A DNA stretch of 64,000 bases, taken from Intrasporangium flavum (GTDB taxonomy: Bacteria; Actinomycetota; Actinomycetes; Actinomycetales; Dermatophilaceae). Location of the stretch: the NCBI RefSeq assembly GCF_001956915.1, contig NZ_MLJO01000028.1:1-64000 (forward strand). The letters are read 5' to 3'. Both the position numbers and the translations under genes were made by a program. The notes beneath the pieces were generated by a model. That model did no database searches. It saw nothing but the letters and a program-made list of their open reading frames with translations, and was not told the origin of the DNA. Of this stretch, positions 51,822-59,822 are shown one piece after another. Positions within the stretch are counted from its first letter, which is position 1; every line of letters begins with the position of its first letter.

Positions 51822-52803
51822 TCCGCCTGAGGCCGCTGAGTGGCTCGCTCCGCCACCGGACGAACCAATTGATAGGATCGCAGACCGCTTGTTTGAGGGC
51901 GGAAGTATCCCCGTCGACGTCGAACGACTGGTGCGCGATCGGATAGACGTCGATGTGGTTGACTGGCCCTTCGGCGTGGACGCGCTACTGATTTGGCATA
52001 ATGGAGTACCCTCGCGAGTCCTAATTCGCAATCGCCCCGTGAATTATGCGCGCCGTGTCCGCATGACGTTCGCCCACGAGCTTGCCCATATCGTCATTCC
52101 GTGGCATGTCGGCTACGGCCCTGAGTCATGCACTTCGGATGTCTCCGACAGCCTCGAAGATAACTATGTGCGCACGCAGGAAAACGAGGCAAGGAATTTC
52201 GCGGGACGGCTACTCCTCCCATACTCTGAGTTGGCGCGCGCAGCGAGCGGTGTGAGTCTCCAGGCATTTTTGGATAACCTGGACAGATTTGAAGCTTCTG
52301 CATGGGCAACGACTCTCCGTCTCACCCAGATCCTGCGCTCAGGCTTCATTTTCGGCGGAAACTTCACGGATTCGAGCCAGTTGGATGTCTTGCGCACCCC
52401 TGGCACTCGCAGCGTTTCTTTAGGGGAGGCGCAACGTAGCGCTGTCGATGAGGGGACATTCACGGTTGGAGGGCGCGACGTCCAGTGGTTCCAGTTGACC
52501 GATGCCGAGGTGTTTGCCCCATCCCAGGATCCTCGTAAACCGAGTGAGATTATTAAATCGATACTATTTGACGTCTATCCAGCCAAGACCACCGAAGAGC
52601 GAGACGGCATCTTCTACAGTACTCAGGGTATGCTCGGCGCGGCGCTCAGCCAAGGCGTCTTCGACACCCCAGATGCGTTGTTGCGTCAAGCGAGACACCG
52701 CCTCAAGACAGGCGTAGAGCGTGAGATTCGTTCGCACGTTGATTGGGATGCTTACGTGTTGAAAACGGTCGAGAACCGCGCCCGTAAGCTAGGTCTCCTC
52801 TAG
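51808..52803 (+). CDS. ImmA/IrrE-type zinc metallopeptidase
   Basis: This 331-residue protein carries the zincin motif FAHELAHIV (His90, Glu91, His94) and a downstream Glu region ENEARNFAGRLLLPY, the usual ImmA/IrrE layout. The C-terminal 150 residues are of unknown fold. These peptidases cut regulators such as the ICE repressor ImmR or DdrO. The GTG at 51808 (TTG 51814 also possible) overlaps the partner gene, so the three genes form one unit. Third positions are much less GC-rich than in the flanks. Confidence 0.85.
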   Translation: MSLSSPPEAAEWLAPPPDEPIDRIADRLFEGGSIPVDVERLVRDRIDVDVVDWPFGVDALLIWHNGVPSRVLIRNRPVNYARRVRMTFAHELAHIVIPWHVGYGPESCTSDVSDSLEDNYVRTQENEARNFAGRLLLPYSELARAASGVSLQAFLDNLDRFEASAWATTLRLTQILRSGFIFGGNFTDSSQLDVLRTPGTRSVSLGEAQRSAVDEGTFTVGGRDVQWFQLTDAEVFAPSQDPRKPSEIIKSILFDVYPAKTTEERDGIFYSTQGMLGAALSQGVFDTPDALLRQARHRLKTGVEREIRSHVDWDAYVLKTVENRARKLGLL

Positions 52804-53098
52804 GTGAGGGAAGCGGCTACCCCATGGACCTAATGGCGTAGAACGCGATCGCCTCAACGGTTGGTACCGGCGGAAGAATCGGCTGGACCGCGGCGCCCGT
52901 AGCCGCGGCGCCTCAAATCGCCAACGATGGGAGTGTCCTTTCAGCCTGGCGATGCAGGATGCTATACCCCGTGCGACGTTCCTCTAAGCCCCTCCGCATG
53001 GACCCAGATCGACTTCATCCATGCACCATCGGCTTCGGGTGTGGACGAGTACGTCTTACCGTCGCGAGGTAGGCCGCCTTGCTGACACGCACTTCTTT
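52804..53098. other. Gap in the island with no supported gene
   Basis: About 295 bp after the peptidase gene. I see no coding frame with island-like codon use, no repeat array and no tRNA. It contains scattered short GC hairpins only (for example GGCGCC pairs near 52890-52910). Confidence 0.4.
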
Positions 53099-53377
53099 TC
53101 AGTCAACAAATGGGCGATGAGCCCGGCCCGAGACGAACTGCGAGATTAGTTCGGATTTGACGTCCTTACCGTCGAGCGTCGAGCGTCGCGCAACGAGCAA
53201 GGTCCCGCGGTGTCGCTCAACTGCCGGAGGTAAGTGCCATCCCAGTGGCCAACTGGGTTCCATGGCATCGAACCCGCGGTACTCGTAGAGGCGCTTCGCC
53301 AAACCACGCCGGCCCGATGCGTCGGCACTCGCCTTGCCGATGTATGGGACTTGCGCCCCTGGCGCCTCGTGGCAGTC
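53099..53377 (-). pseudogene. Decayed GIY-YIG nuclease gene
   Basis: On the minus strand one frame reads PYIGKASADASGRRGLAKRLYEYRGF, a good match to the start of a GIY-YIG domain (YIGKA...GLxxRLxEY). It ends GTLLVARR...VKSELISQFVSGRAHRPFVD, like the family C-terminus LLVAWR...ELIxxF...RPFAN. The expected middle appears in another frame: NPVGHWDGTYLRQLSD, matching the usual HWGGRYIWQLxD. The upstream reading is closed by an in-frame TGA at 53378-53380, and there is no normal start. Compensating frameshifts and a lost N-terminus point to a pseudogene. Confidence 0.55.
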
Positions 53378-53536
53378 TCACTCCTTTTCGGCTTACCGAT
53401 GGTATGGCGCGACGCCCTAGCCAGGGAGAGTCACCCGCGCACACCCCTCGACTCGCCCGACTCGGTGGTCTCCGGCAACTGAACTCGCGAATGTCGGCAG
53501 AAACCTGGCGTCCAGTGGTGGAACCGGAGCAGGGTG

Positions 53537-54943
53537 GTGGATATTTTGGTCCAGCCCGGGTTCATCCGATCCGGCACACACCGTCCAAACATGGAGAGCC
53601 AAGTGCCAGATCCGAGTTCGAAAGTGCTGGACGGTAACATCGGATTCTTTTGGCCTCAAGAGGCCCAAGGCACCGCGGACCTTAGCGACGCACTACTCAT
53701 CCGTGGGTATATCCATCAGACGGCGGATTCGCTCGTCGAAGTCCGGGCATTGGATGAGCACCGTTCCGTGCGCGGAATGTTTGGCATGGGCGCGAGAGCC
53801 CGTGCGGTGGCCCTCTTCGGTGCGGCTGAGGAGACGGGCCTGCTTGTTCCAGAAGTGCTGGGTACGGGAGTCAATGCGCAATTCGGGGGTTCGAAGGCTT
53901 CGATCTTGCGCTACCGAGCTAGGGCGCTCATTACGGGAGTAGAGGTCCGGGCAGCGAAGAGCAGCCGAGTCCAGTCGGCCTCTCTCACGTTTCAGGAGGG
54001 CCTCAGTTTCGCAGAGCTTACGGCCATTCACGAGAGTCACAAGGTGGATCCCGAGTCTAACTTGGTGACCGAGGCGACGTTCACGCTGCGTGCCAATTCC
54101 TCGCCTCTCAACGGCGGGACACACGGGTCATTCAATGTGAACCTAGCCCCTGACTGGGCTACCTCTGGAACGTCTACGAAGCGGACGCTGAGTTCTGGAT
54201 TGACGATCGGGCTGTCTGTCGCTCGTCCCCGTCCCTTCAGCGACTTTCGACCATTGTTATTGGGCCTACAGGATCTTCTAAACCTTGCCTACGACCGCTT
54301 CGTCCCCGCGGATGGTGGACGGGCTGTCGTCCATGGCTGTCAGGACCATGGGCACTCCTACTTGTGGATGGAGGAGGTGATGGTTCAGCCGCCTCACATC
54401 GCGAGGGCAAGTACAGCCAAGGAGTCTGTACCCCTGTTTACGCTTGCGGACCTCGGTGGACCCGAAGGGTTTCGGAGGTGGTTGTCGCTTCGCGACCGAT
54501 TCCCGGATGTCACGGTCGTTGTTGCGTCGGGTTACCGCGTTGGCGGAGGCCGACAGCCGTCCCGCCTCTTGGAGGTCGCCGCAGCCATCGAGTACTACGT
54601 CAACGCTAACCGTAAGGCGGGAGCGACTTGGGCGAAGAAGGTTAGCGCCCCGTCGCACGCAGAAGCCCTTGCGCGACACGTCGGCAAGCCATTCGAGTCG
54701 CTCGTGGGCGATCATTCAGTCTGGGCCAAGACGTTTCTCACGACGTACAACGGCGTTAAACACGACCCGGCCTTCCAGCGCGACCCAGAAGTGTTACAGC
54801 TGCTCTCTTGGTCGGGTCAGGTCCTGCTGCTTGGCGCGCTGCTTGACCGCTCAGCCCGTACCAAGGCACCTAGCCGCAAGATCCTCAGCGATCGGAGGCT
54901 CGAGGGTGGAGGCGAGCGTCTGCGCGCGATCCTGAAGACATGA
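53537..54943 (+). CDS. ApeA-like N-terminal domain protein with HEPN-like C-terminus
   Basis: This is a protein of about 468 residues. The N-terminal two thirds look like the ApeA N-terminal domain: GNIGFFWPQEAQGTADLSDALLIRGYI, a beta-rich middle with YRARALITGVEV and FQEGLSFAEL, then RPRPFSDFRPLLLGLQDLLNLAYDRFV. The C-terminal part is helical, with YNGVKHD where HEPN RNases have RNxxxH; the Asn and His are kept, but the Arg is Tyr. ApeA is a single-gene anti-phage HEPN protein. GTG at 53537 has GGAG 7 nt upstream; ATG at 53591 is an alternative. Codon use is island-like. Confidence 0.7.
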   Translation: MDILVQPGFIRSGTHRPNMESQVPDPSSKVLDGNIGFFWPQEAQGTADLSDALLIRGYIHQTADSLVEVRALDEHRSVRGMFGMGARARAVALFGAAEETGLLVPEVLGTGVNAQFGGSKASILRYRARALITGVEVRAAKSSRVQSASLTFQEGLSFAELTAIHESHKVDPESNLVTEATFTLRANSSPLNGGTHGSFNVNLAPDWATSGTSTKRTLSSGLTIGLSVARPRPFSDFRPLLLGLQDLLNLAYDRFVPADGGRAVVHGCQDHGHSYLWMEEVMVQPPHIARASTAKESVPLFTLADLGGPEGFRRWLSLRDRFPDVTVVVASGYRVGGGRQPSRLLEVAAAIEYYVNANRKAGATWAKKVSAPSHAEALARHVGKPFESLVGDHSVWAKTFLTTYNGVKHDPAFQRDPEVLQLLSWSGQVLLLGALLDRSARTKAPSRKILSDRRLEGGGERLRAILKT

Positions 54944-55106
54944 CCCTTGTTTGCTGCACGATTATCTGCATGTCTAACTGATCCTGCCCCCTGGGTCCCG
55001 ATGCAAGCACTGCGAGCTGAGGAAAGCCCCATCAGCTGGATCGCAGAAACGGTCGAGTGTGTGTCACATCGCCGCAAACGGGTTGAGAGCGAGAAGCTGC
55101 ACCGCG

Positions 55107-55715
55107 TCAGTCATCCTTGGCAGAGCCAAAATTGTGCCGACGCGGTTCGAAGGCTGGCTCGCGATGAACGGCCGCATTGGAGGCATGGCGCGGTTGCACG
55201 AGCGCCCAGCGACGCCAGCGTATCCCTCTAGAGTCCACGAAGGAGATGTCCACTGTTGCTCCGCGGGTCTGTTCCAGTGGTAGCAACTCGCCCTGACCAT
55301 CCCGAAACTCGACCGGCACCCGGAATGCCTGCCGCGCGTTCAAAATGTTAACGCTGGCGCCCGGACCCAGTGCATATGTCCAGTTTGCCGGGGCGAAGAC
55401 ATTATCGAGATACGCGGCCTCCACAACTAGGGCGCCGACTGGCTCGTCACTTGTATTCGTGACGTGCACGACGCCCGTCGGGCTTCCGTTGGTTACATAG
55501 GAGACGATCTGTCGCGCTTGACGGGCCGCGTAGTCGGCGCGCTCCTGACGGCGGCGATGGCTTTCTTCTCGAGATAGCTCCCACGCCGCAAGCCCCAACC
55601 TGTGTGCTTCTGCAGCTTCTCGGCGCGCGCCCCTGGCTTGGTAGAGAGCAAGCGAGACAGCTACGACTGTTCCGATACTTGCCACCCACGTTGGGATGTC
55701 CCCCCATTCGAGCAT
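55107..55715 (-). CDS. Membrane-anchored protein of unknown function
   Basis: The 202 residues begin with one N-terminal membrane helix (IPTWVASIGTVVAVSLALYQA), then a charged Arg/Glu-rich coiled segment (REAAEAHRLGLAAWELSREESHRRRQERADYAARQARQ). A beta-rich soluble part with VVHVTNTSDEPVGALVVEAAYL follows. Proteins of this build are common in actinobacterial accessory DNA. TAAGAT lies 6 nt before the ATG, fitting a leaderless start. It runs opposite to its neighbours, so it is its own unit. Confidence 0.65.
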   Translation of the reverse strand: MLEWGDIPTWVASIGTVVAVSLALYQARGARREAAEAHRLGLAAWELSREESHRRRQERADYAARQARQIVSYVTNGSPTGVVHVTNTSDEPVGALVVEAAYLDNVFAPANWTYALGPGASVNILNARQAFRVPVEFRDGQGELLPLEQTRGATVDISFVDSRGIRWRRWALVQPRHASNAAVHREPAFEPRRHNFGSAKDD

Positions 55716-55721
55716 GGCGCC

Positions 55722-55727
55722 ATCTTA
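55722..55727 (-). promoter_or_regulatory. -10 element TAAGAT for a leaderless transcript
   Basis: TAAGAT on the minus strand lies 6 nt before the ATG at 55715, matching the leaderless promoter layout seen elsewhere in the window. Confidence 0.4.
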
Positions 55728-55970
55728 AGCGGTTGAGGCCTCGCCCCTTTCAGCAGCGCCAGCGGACGACTCGGCCCAGTTGCGGCCCGATGAGGTCCCA
55801 AACTCATGTACTTGTTGCCCCTGGAGCCCGGATCGACCGCATCACGACCGCCCGACGTCGCGGCGTCAGCGCGGTTGGACCCCTAGTTGCGTGACGGTCA
55901 CGCCCATGCCCAGCGGCGCCTCCCCATCGTCAGGACACCGCTGATCTACGTCGTAAAGTAGCCTCGCTTC

Positions 55971-56804
55971 ATGTCCTTCCCCGCCCACGTTCTAAACGTC
56001 TTCATCGCGTCACCGGGCGACACGAGTGCATATCGCGATGCCGTGGAGCGCGCGCTGCACCGGTGGAACGGTGTCCGCTCGGAGCGCGCGGGGGTCGTTC
56101 TGCTGCCGCGTCGATGGGAGGTTGACGGCGTTCCACTTATGGGTGGCGACGGACAAAGCCAACTCAACACACAGCTCGTCGACAAGGCGGACATCGTCAT
56201 CGGTATATTTCACACGCGTTTAGGTCAGCCGACGCCCCGATCCAAGTCGGGAACGGCCGAAGAGATTGAGCGAACACATGCTGCTGGGAAGCCAGTGCAC
56301 GTGTATCGGTCGACCGCCCCCCTGCCCGTCGATGTGGACACGAAAAAAGTCGAGGAATTGCGCACATTCTTGGCCGAAATGGAGAAGGATGGCTTAACGG
56401 GTTCATTTGCGACTGATGAGGATTTGCAGAGTCAGGTGCAGGCCGCAATAGAGCACGATCTAACGTCACTCAGCCTTGGGGTCGCCATAGCGCCCAGCCA
56501 AGGATCGCCGCACGCTGTACTCCGCGCGCACTTCGAGCCGTCAAGCACAACCAGCTATTTGAGGATCGCCAATCACGGGAATGCAACTGCGATGGGGGTT
56601 TCATTCAAACTTGAACCGATCGGTGACGGCGTGGTGCCCAACATGTGGGATGAAACGAAGCCGGACTTGATTCCAAACTCGGATTACCCTTACCCCTTGC
56701 TGACTCATTCTGGAACGCCAAATGCTGTTCGGGTCCGCATGTCATGGAGAGAGGAGGATGCCGAAGATTACTACCAAGAGCAAACCGTTAGCCTGCTCGG
56801 CTAG
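55971..56804 (+). CDS. DUF4062 (TIR-like fold) domain protein
   Basis: The N-terminal 120 residues fit DUF4062: LNVFIASPGDTSAYRDAVERALHRWN, LLPRRWEVDGVPLMG, LVDKADIVIGIFHTRLGQPT and TAEEIERTHAAGKPVHVYRS. This domain has a TIR/nucleoside-deoxyribosyltransferase-like fold and is often the N-terminus of large STAND-type conflict proteins. Here it is alone with about 150 further residues (a beta-rich end with YLRIANHGNATAMGVSFKLEP). A TAAAGT box about 10 nt before the ATG suggests a near-leaderless start. A defence-related role is inferred from domain and neighbours. Confidence 0.72.
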   Translation: MSFPAHVLNVFIASPGDTSAYRDAVERALHRWNGVRSERAGVVLLPRRWEVDGVPLMGGDGQSQLNTQLVDKADIVIGIFHTRLGQPTPRSKSGTAEEIERTHAAGKPVHVYRSTAPLPVDVDTKKVEELRTFLAEMEKDGLTGSFATDEDLQSQVQAAIEHDLTSLSLGVAIAPSQGSPHAVLRAHFEPSSTTSYLRIANHGNATAMGVSFKLEPIGDGVVPNMWDETKPDLIPNSDYPYPLLTHSGTPNAVRVRMSWREEDAEDYYQEQTVSLLG

Positions 56805-57043
56805 TCCTTAGATTGCCGTCTTCCGTTACAGGTCGCCCGCCCCGCACGGGAGCAGCGCAAGGTACGCATGGTGTGGACGACGAGTAGTCGACCCCAACGC
56901 CCCGGTTTAGGACCGGTCGGCAGAGACCCCCTCAGCGACTGCGTCGGCGCCGTCTGGCTCCGGAGCGTCGTCCGATTGCATGTGGCGAACGCTGAAGCGT
57001 GTCGAATCGCCGGATGCCCTAGCTCAGGCGTAACGCTGTCCAG

Positions 57044-57690
57044 ATGGATGAGGGTTATGAGCTGACAGCCCAGGACGGGCAAGCAGGCTGGCCAGAAATG
57101 ACATCCGCCATTGGACGGGTCGTGGCCGCCTCAGCTTGGGCCACAATCGCACTGCAGGAACTTGCCGTCGCCCTCGCCGACTCTGAGTTCGTGTACTTCT
57201 TGATGGAGGACTCGACGATGGGCGGGCAGATCAATCAGGCCGAGACCCTCATCAAGGGTCCAAAGCGCTGGTCGTGGAGCGCCAGGGCGTCGCCGCTCCA
57301 CCGCGAGAGCGAACAGGTAGCCCTTCAGTGTCTAGTGCCGCTCCGGCGCCTGTCCGTTTTCGGAACAGGATCGTGCACGATGAGTGGTATCCGGACGCGA
57401 CATGGGGCCATGCCGACGGCCTTCGCGGCCGCCGTGCCACGAGGTATGGGAAGAACGAGATTCTCAGTCGGCGGTCGACCTTTCATCGCATTGCGTACTC
57501 ATTGAGCATCGCCACGGAGTCCTTGAATCACACGGTAATCGCGGTTCGCGACCTTCGAGGCTCAGGTCAATCGGGGCTAGAAGAGTTGAGGCTCGCCCGC
57601 GAGTGCCTGACGGTCCTGGAACGACGACGGCTGGACGCCGAGGCGGGACGGGACCCCGAGTGGCGCTGGTTGGAGCGTCCCTCGCCGTAA
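57044..57690 (+). pseudogene. HEPN-type (Rx4H) protein gene broken by a 1-nt frameshift
   Basis: Two frames join into one 215-residue protein if a single T is added to the TTTT run at 57357-57360. The first frame gives IGRVVAASAWATIALQELAV...PLRRLSVF, and the second continues RNRIVHDEWYPD...FHRIAYSLSIATESLNHTVIAV. The joined text has RNRIVH, the R-N-x3-H catalytic pattern of HEPN ribonucleases, placed as in stand-alone HEPN proteins. The total length (647 nt, one short of a multiple of three) fits one missing base. It may be a real pseudogene, a slippery-run expression switch, or a sequencing error. Confidence 0.65.
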
Positions 57691-57822
57691 TTGGATTGGT
57701 CGCGGACGTGTACCGGCTTAGCCGACTCGTTGGAGTACTCATACGGTAGTCGCACAACTGGCTGTTGCGTCACTCCGCCGCGAGTTGGGCGGGCAATTTG
57801 GTGACCGTGGGAGGCTACAGAG

Positions 57823-58443
57823 ATGGCTGACGCATCAAGTTCACCAGGGCTGGGTGTTCGCGGAGGCGACCCGTGGGCGCAGCCTGTCTTGACTGGCGCC
57901 AGCCTGGCCGACCTGTTCACCCTCTATGGGCGCATCTTGGACGAGCTCTCGAGCCGAGAAGTAATCCGTTCTCGCAATCAGCCGCTGGGCGACTACTCCG
58001 AGTGGCTGGTCTGTCGCGCGTTGAGGGGACTTCTCGCCGACAACAAGTCGGAGAAGGCATTCGACGTAGTCGCAGACCTGGGGGCCACCTTGCTGGACGG
58101 GCGAGGCCCACACGACGGGGCCCATCAGGGTGCCCAGATCCAGGTCAAGGCACGGGCCATATCGGCGCAACCGAAGCGGGACCAACTCCAGACCTCTCCA
58201 TTTCACGCCGGTGGGTTCGACTACCTGGCATTGGTCCTGCATCGAGCCTTCGACTTTCATGTGGAGCAGGCGGTGCTGATGCCAGTGAGTGCCGTTCATT
58301 TGTACGCAAGAACTGCAACTGCGCGCCGCGACGATGTGCTGCGGCTCTGGATGACGCAGCAGGCGATGACCGACCCGTCAACCATCGAGATCACTGGCCT
58401 ACTGCGATCTGCCGCGGAGACCGAGATCGACTTGATCTCCTGA
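57823..58443 (+). CDS. PD-(D/E)XK-like protein (DUF6998-type), function unknown
   Basis: The 206 residues contain FTLYGRILDELSSREVIRSRNQPLGDYSEWLVCRALRG, then FDVVADLGATLLDGRG and GAQIQVKARAI, then FDYLALVLHR. The order Glu (in DYSEWLV), Asp, and x-Q-V-K matches the E-D-QxK core of restriction-endonuclease-like folds. ATG at 57823 has GGGAGG 8 nt upstream. No methylase is nearby. It may be a nuclease effector or a remnant restriction gene; the fold call is inference from motif spacing. Confidence 0.65.
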   Translation: MADASSSPGLGVRGGDPWAQPVLTGASLADLFTLYGRILDELSSREVIRSRNQPLGDYSEWLVCRALRGLLADNKSEKAFDVVADLGATLLDGRGPHDGAHQGAQIQVKARAISAQPKRDQLQTSPFHAGGFDYLALVLHRAFDFHVEQAVLMPVSAVHLYARTATARRDDVLRLWMTQQAMTDPSTIEITGLLRSAAETEIDLIS

Positions 58444-58583
58444 AACCATGGCCGCCCGTGCGTCCCCTCTAGGCCATCACATGGTCTCGGCAGGAGGTGT
58501 CCCACTTCGCCGCGTGTCAGGTGTCAGAACGCAGTCCCGACCCGACAGCTCTCAGACTGCGGGCCCACCGCGCCGCCGTCGAC

Positions 58584-58859
58584 TCATTCCACGTTGGCGG
58601 GTGCCGTAAGCAGGGCACATCGCGCTCGACGCGCAGCTTGGACCGTGAGTGCCGCGACACTGGCGGTCACGGGTGGCAACAGCACGTCGTGGATGAGGGC
58701 GGGCCACAGCGTCAGCGCGACCACGAACACGAGCACTGGCACATACAAGCGAAGCGCCTCGTGCCGCCATTGAAGGACCGCGGCTGTCGTCAAGGCCGTG
58801 GACAGAATGAACGGAGCGAACCACAACAGCCAGAAAAGCCCGTTCAAGAGCCCGTCCAT
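58584..58859 (-). CDS. Small three-helix membrane protein
   Basis: The 91 residues from the ATG at 58859 give MDGLLNGLFWLLWFAPFILSTALTTAAVLQW, then LYVPVLVFVVALTLWPALI and LLPPVTASVAALTVQA, i.e. three hydrophobic helices. The same frame is open upstream to 58958, but that part looks non-coding. The SD is weak. I do not recognise a family; it lies at the right edge of the island. Confidence 0.45.
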   Translation of the reverse strand: MDGLLNGLFWLLWFAPFILSTALTTAAVLQWRHEALRLYVPVLVFVVALTLWPALIHDVLLPPVTASVAALTVQAARRARCALLTAPANVE

Positions 58860-59113
58860 CTCGGTGCCACCGCCTGCGTAAGAGATCCTGATCCCTCGCC
58901 GTCGCCTGGTCGCGCTCGGCGATTGAGGTCGCTCTGTAATTGACACTACCGCTGTCATTCGGGTCGCGATCGGCTGGGCCGTGACGCTCGCGCAGCGCTC
59001 TCAGAGGGTGCGTCCTACCGCCGCCAGTCGCGCTGGTTACCGGCTGACGTCAGGCCGTCATTCCCTCCCGCCCTGAGCGGCCGGCCTGACCGCCCCAGGC
59101 GTGCAAGAGAGGC

Positions 59114-59350
59114 TCACCAGGAGCCGGGGTCGTCTCTCATCCCACGGCTCGCGTAGTACCTGCGCCTGGCCGCCTCTTCGAGCGCCCGCGCACGAGACGC
59201 CTCTTCGATCAGTTCTTTGTCCGGGCGCTGTCGCAACATGCGAGCCGTCGGGTGGAAGAGCCGTTCGAGCACCTCGTCGTAGGCCACGCGCGCCGCTATC
59301 CAGGCGTCGAGCAGCTCGCTCTCCTCGTCAGGCGCCGGCTCATCGTCCAT
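59114..59350 (-). CDS. Small charged helical protein
   Basis: The 78 residues start at the ATG at 59350: DDEPAPDEESELLDAWIAARVAYDEVLERLF, then KELIEEASRARALEEAARRRYY. It looks like one or two amphipathic helices with host-like codon use. No family is recognised. Confidence 0.55.
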   Translation of the reverse strand: MDDEPAPDEESELLDAWIAARVAYDEVLERLFHPTARMLRQRPDKELIEEASRARALEEAARRRYYASRGMRDDPGSW

Positions 59351-59477
59351 GCACGACAAACGCGCGCTCGACCGGTCAGGTTACGCGGCTGCCGGCATGT
59401 CGCCCGCCGGACAGCGGGCGACAGCTCACCACCTGTGCCGAGCAAGCGTCGTCAGCCGGTTTGCGCGTTGCCCGCTC

Positions 59478-59822
59478 TCAGGGCAGCGGACCCTTGGGTC
59501 CGTGGTCCCTCTGGAACTGAACGGCCTCCTCGACACGGTCCTCGCGCGCCTGCCCGGTGTCCCCGGCGCCCCCGTCGGCGGACCCCGAGACGGCCGAGGT
59601 GACCTTGTCGGTCGCGGTTCGTGCGGCGTCGGCCACCTTGTCCGCCACGACCGGCGCCTGCTCGCGCACGAACTGGGCCCCCTCGTGTGCCTTGGCCTGC
59701 ACGCGGGGGTCGTCCTTGAGCTGGCCGATCGCGCGCATGAACTGCTCGTAGGGCCCCCGCCCGGCTCGCGAGCCGAGGAGGAATCCAACCGCGCCGGCGG
59801 TGACGATGAGCAGTCTCTTCAT
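59478..59822 (-). CDS. YtxH-like membrane-anchored protein
   Basis: The 114 residues begin MKRLLIVTAGAVGFLLGSRAGRGPYEQF, a short membrane helix with the Gly-Ser-x-Ala-Gly-Arg pattern of YtxH-type envelope stress proteins. A long Ala/Val/Lys helix (FVREQAPVVADKVADAARTATDKV) and a disordered tail follow. GGAGG precedes the ATG at 59822. The family is general-stress-linked in other bacteria; the function here is inferred. Confidence 0.72.
   Translation of the reverse strand: MKRLLIVTAGAVGFLLGSRAGRGPYEQFMRAIGQLKDDPRVQAKAHEGAQFVREQAPVVADKVADAARTATDKVTSAVSGSADGGAGDTGQAREDRVEEAVQFQRDHGPKGPLP

Noticed and set aside
56805..57043. Possible small gene between the DUF4062 and HEPN-type genes
   Set aside because: Short frames on both strands show no consistent codon use, start signal or motif.
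57841..58299. Minus-strand frame of about 150 codons opposite the PD-(D/E)XK-like gene
   Set aside because: The plus strand has a good SD and a motif pattern; the minus frame lacks both.
51110..59100. Integrative element or prophage with attachment sites
   Set aside because: No integrase, transposase, phage structural gene, tRNA or flanking direct repeat was found by eye, so only an island is claimed.
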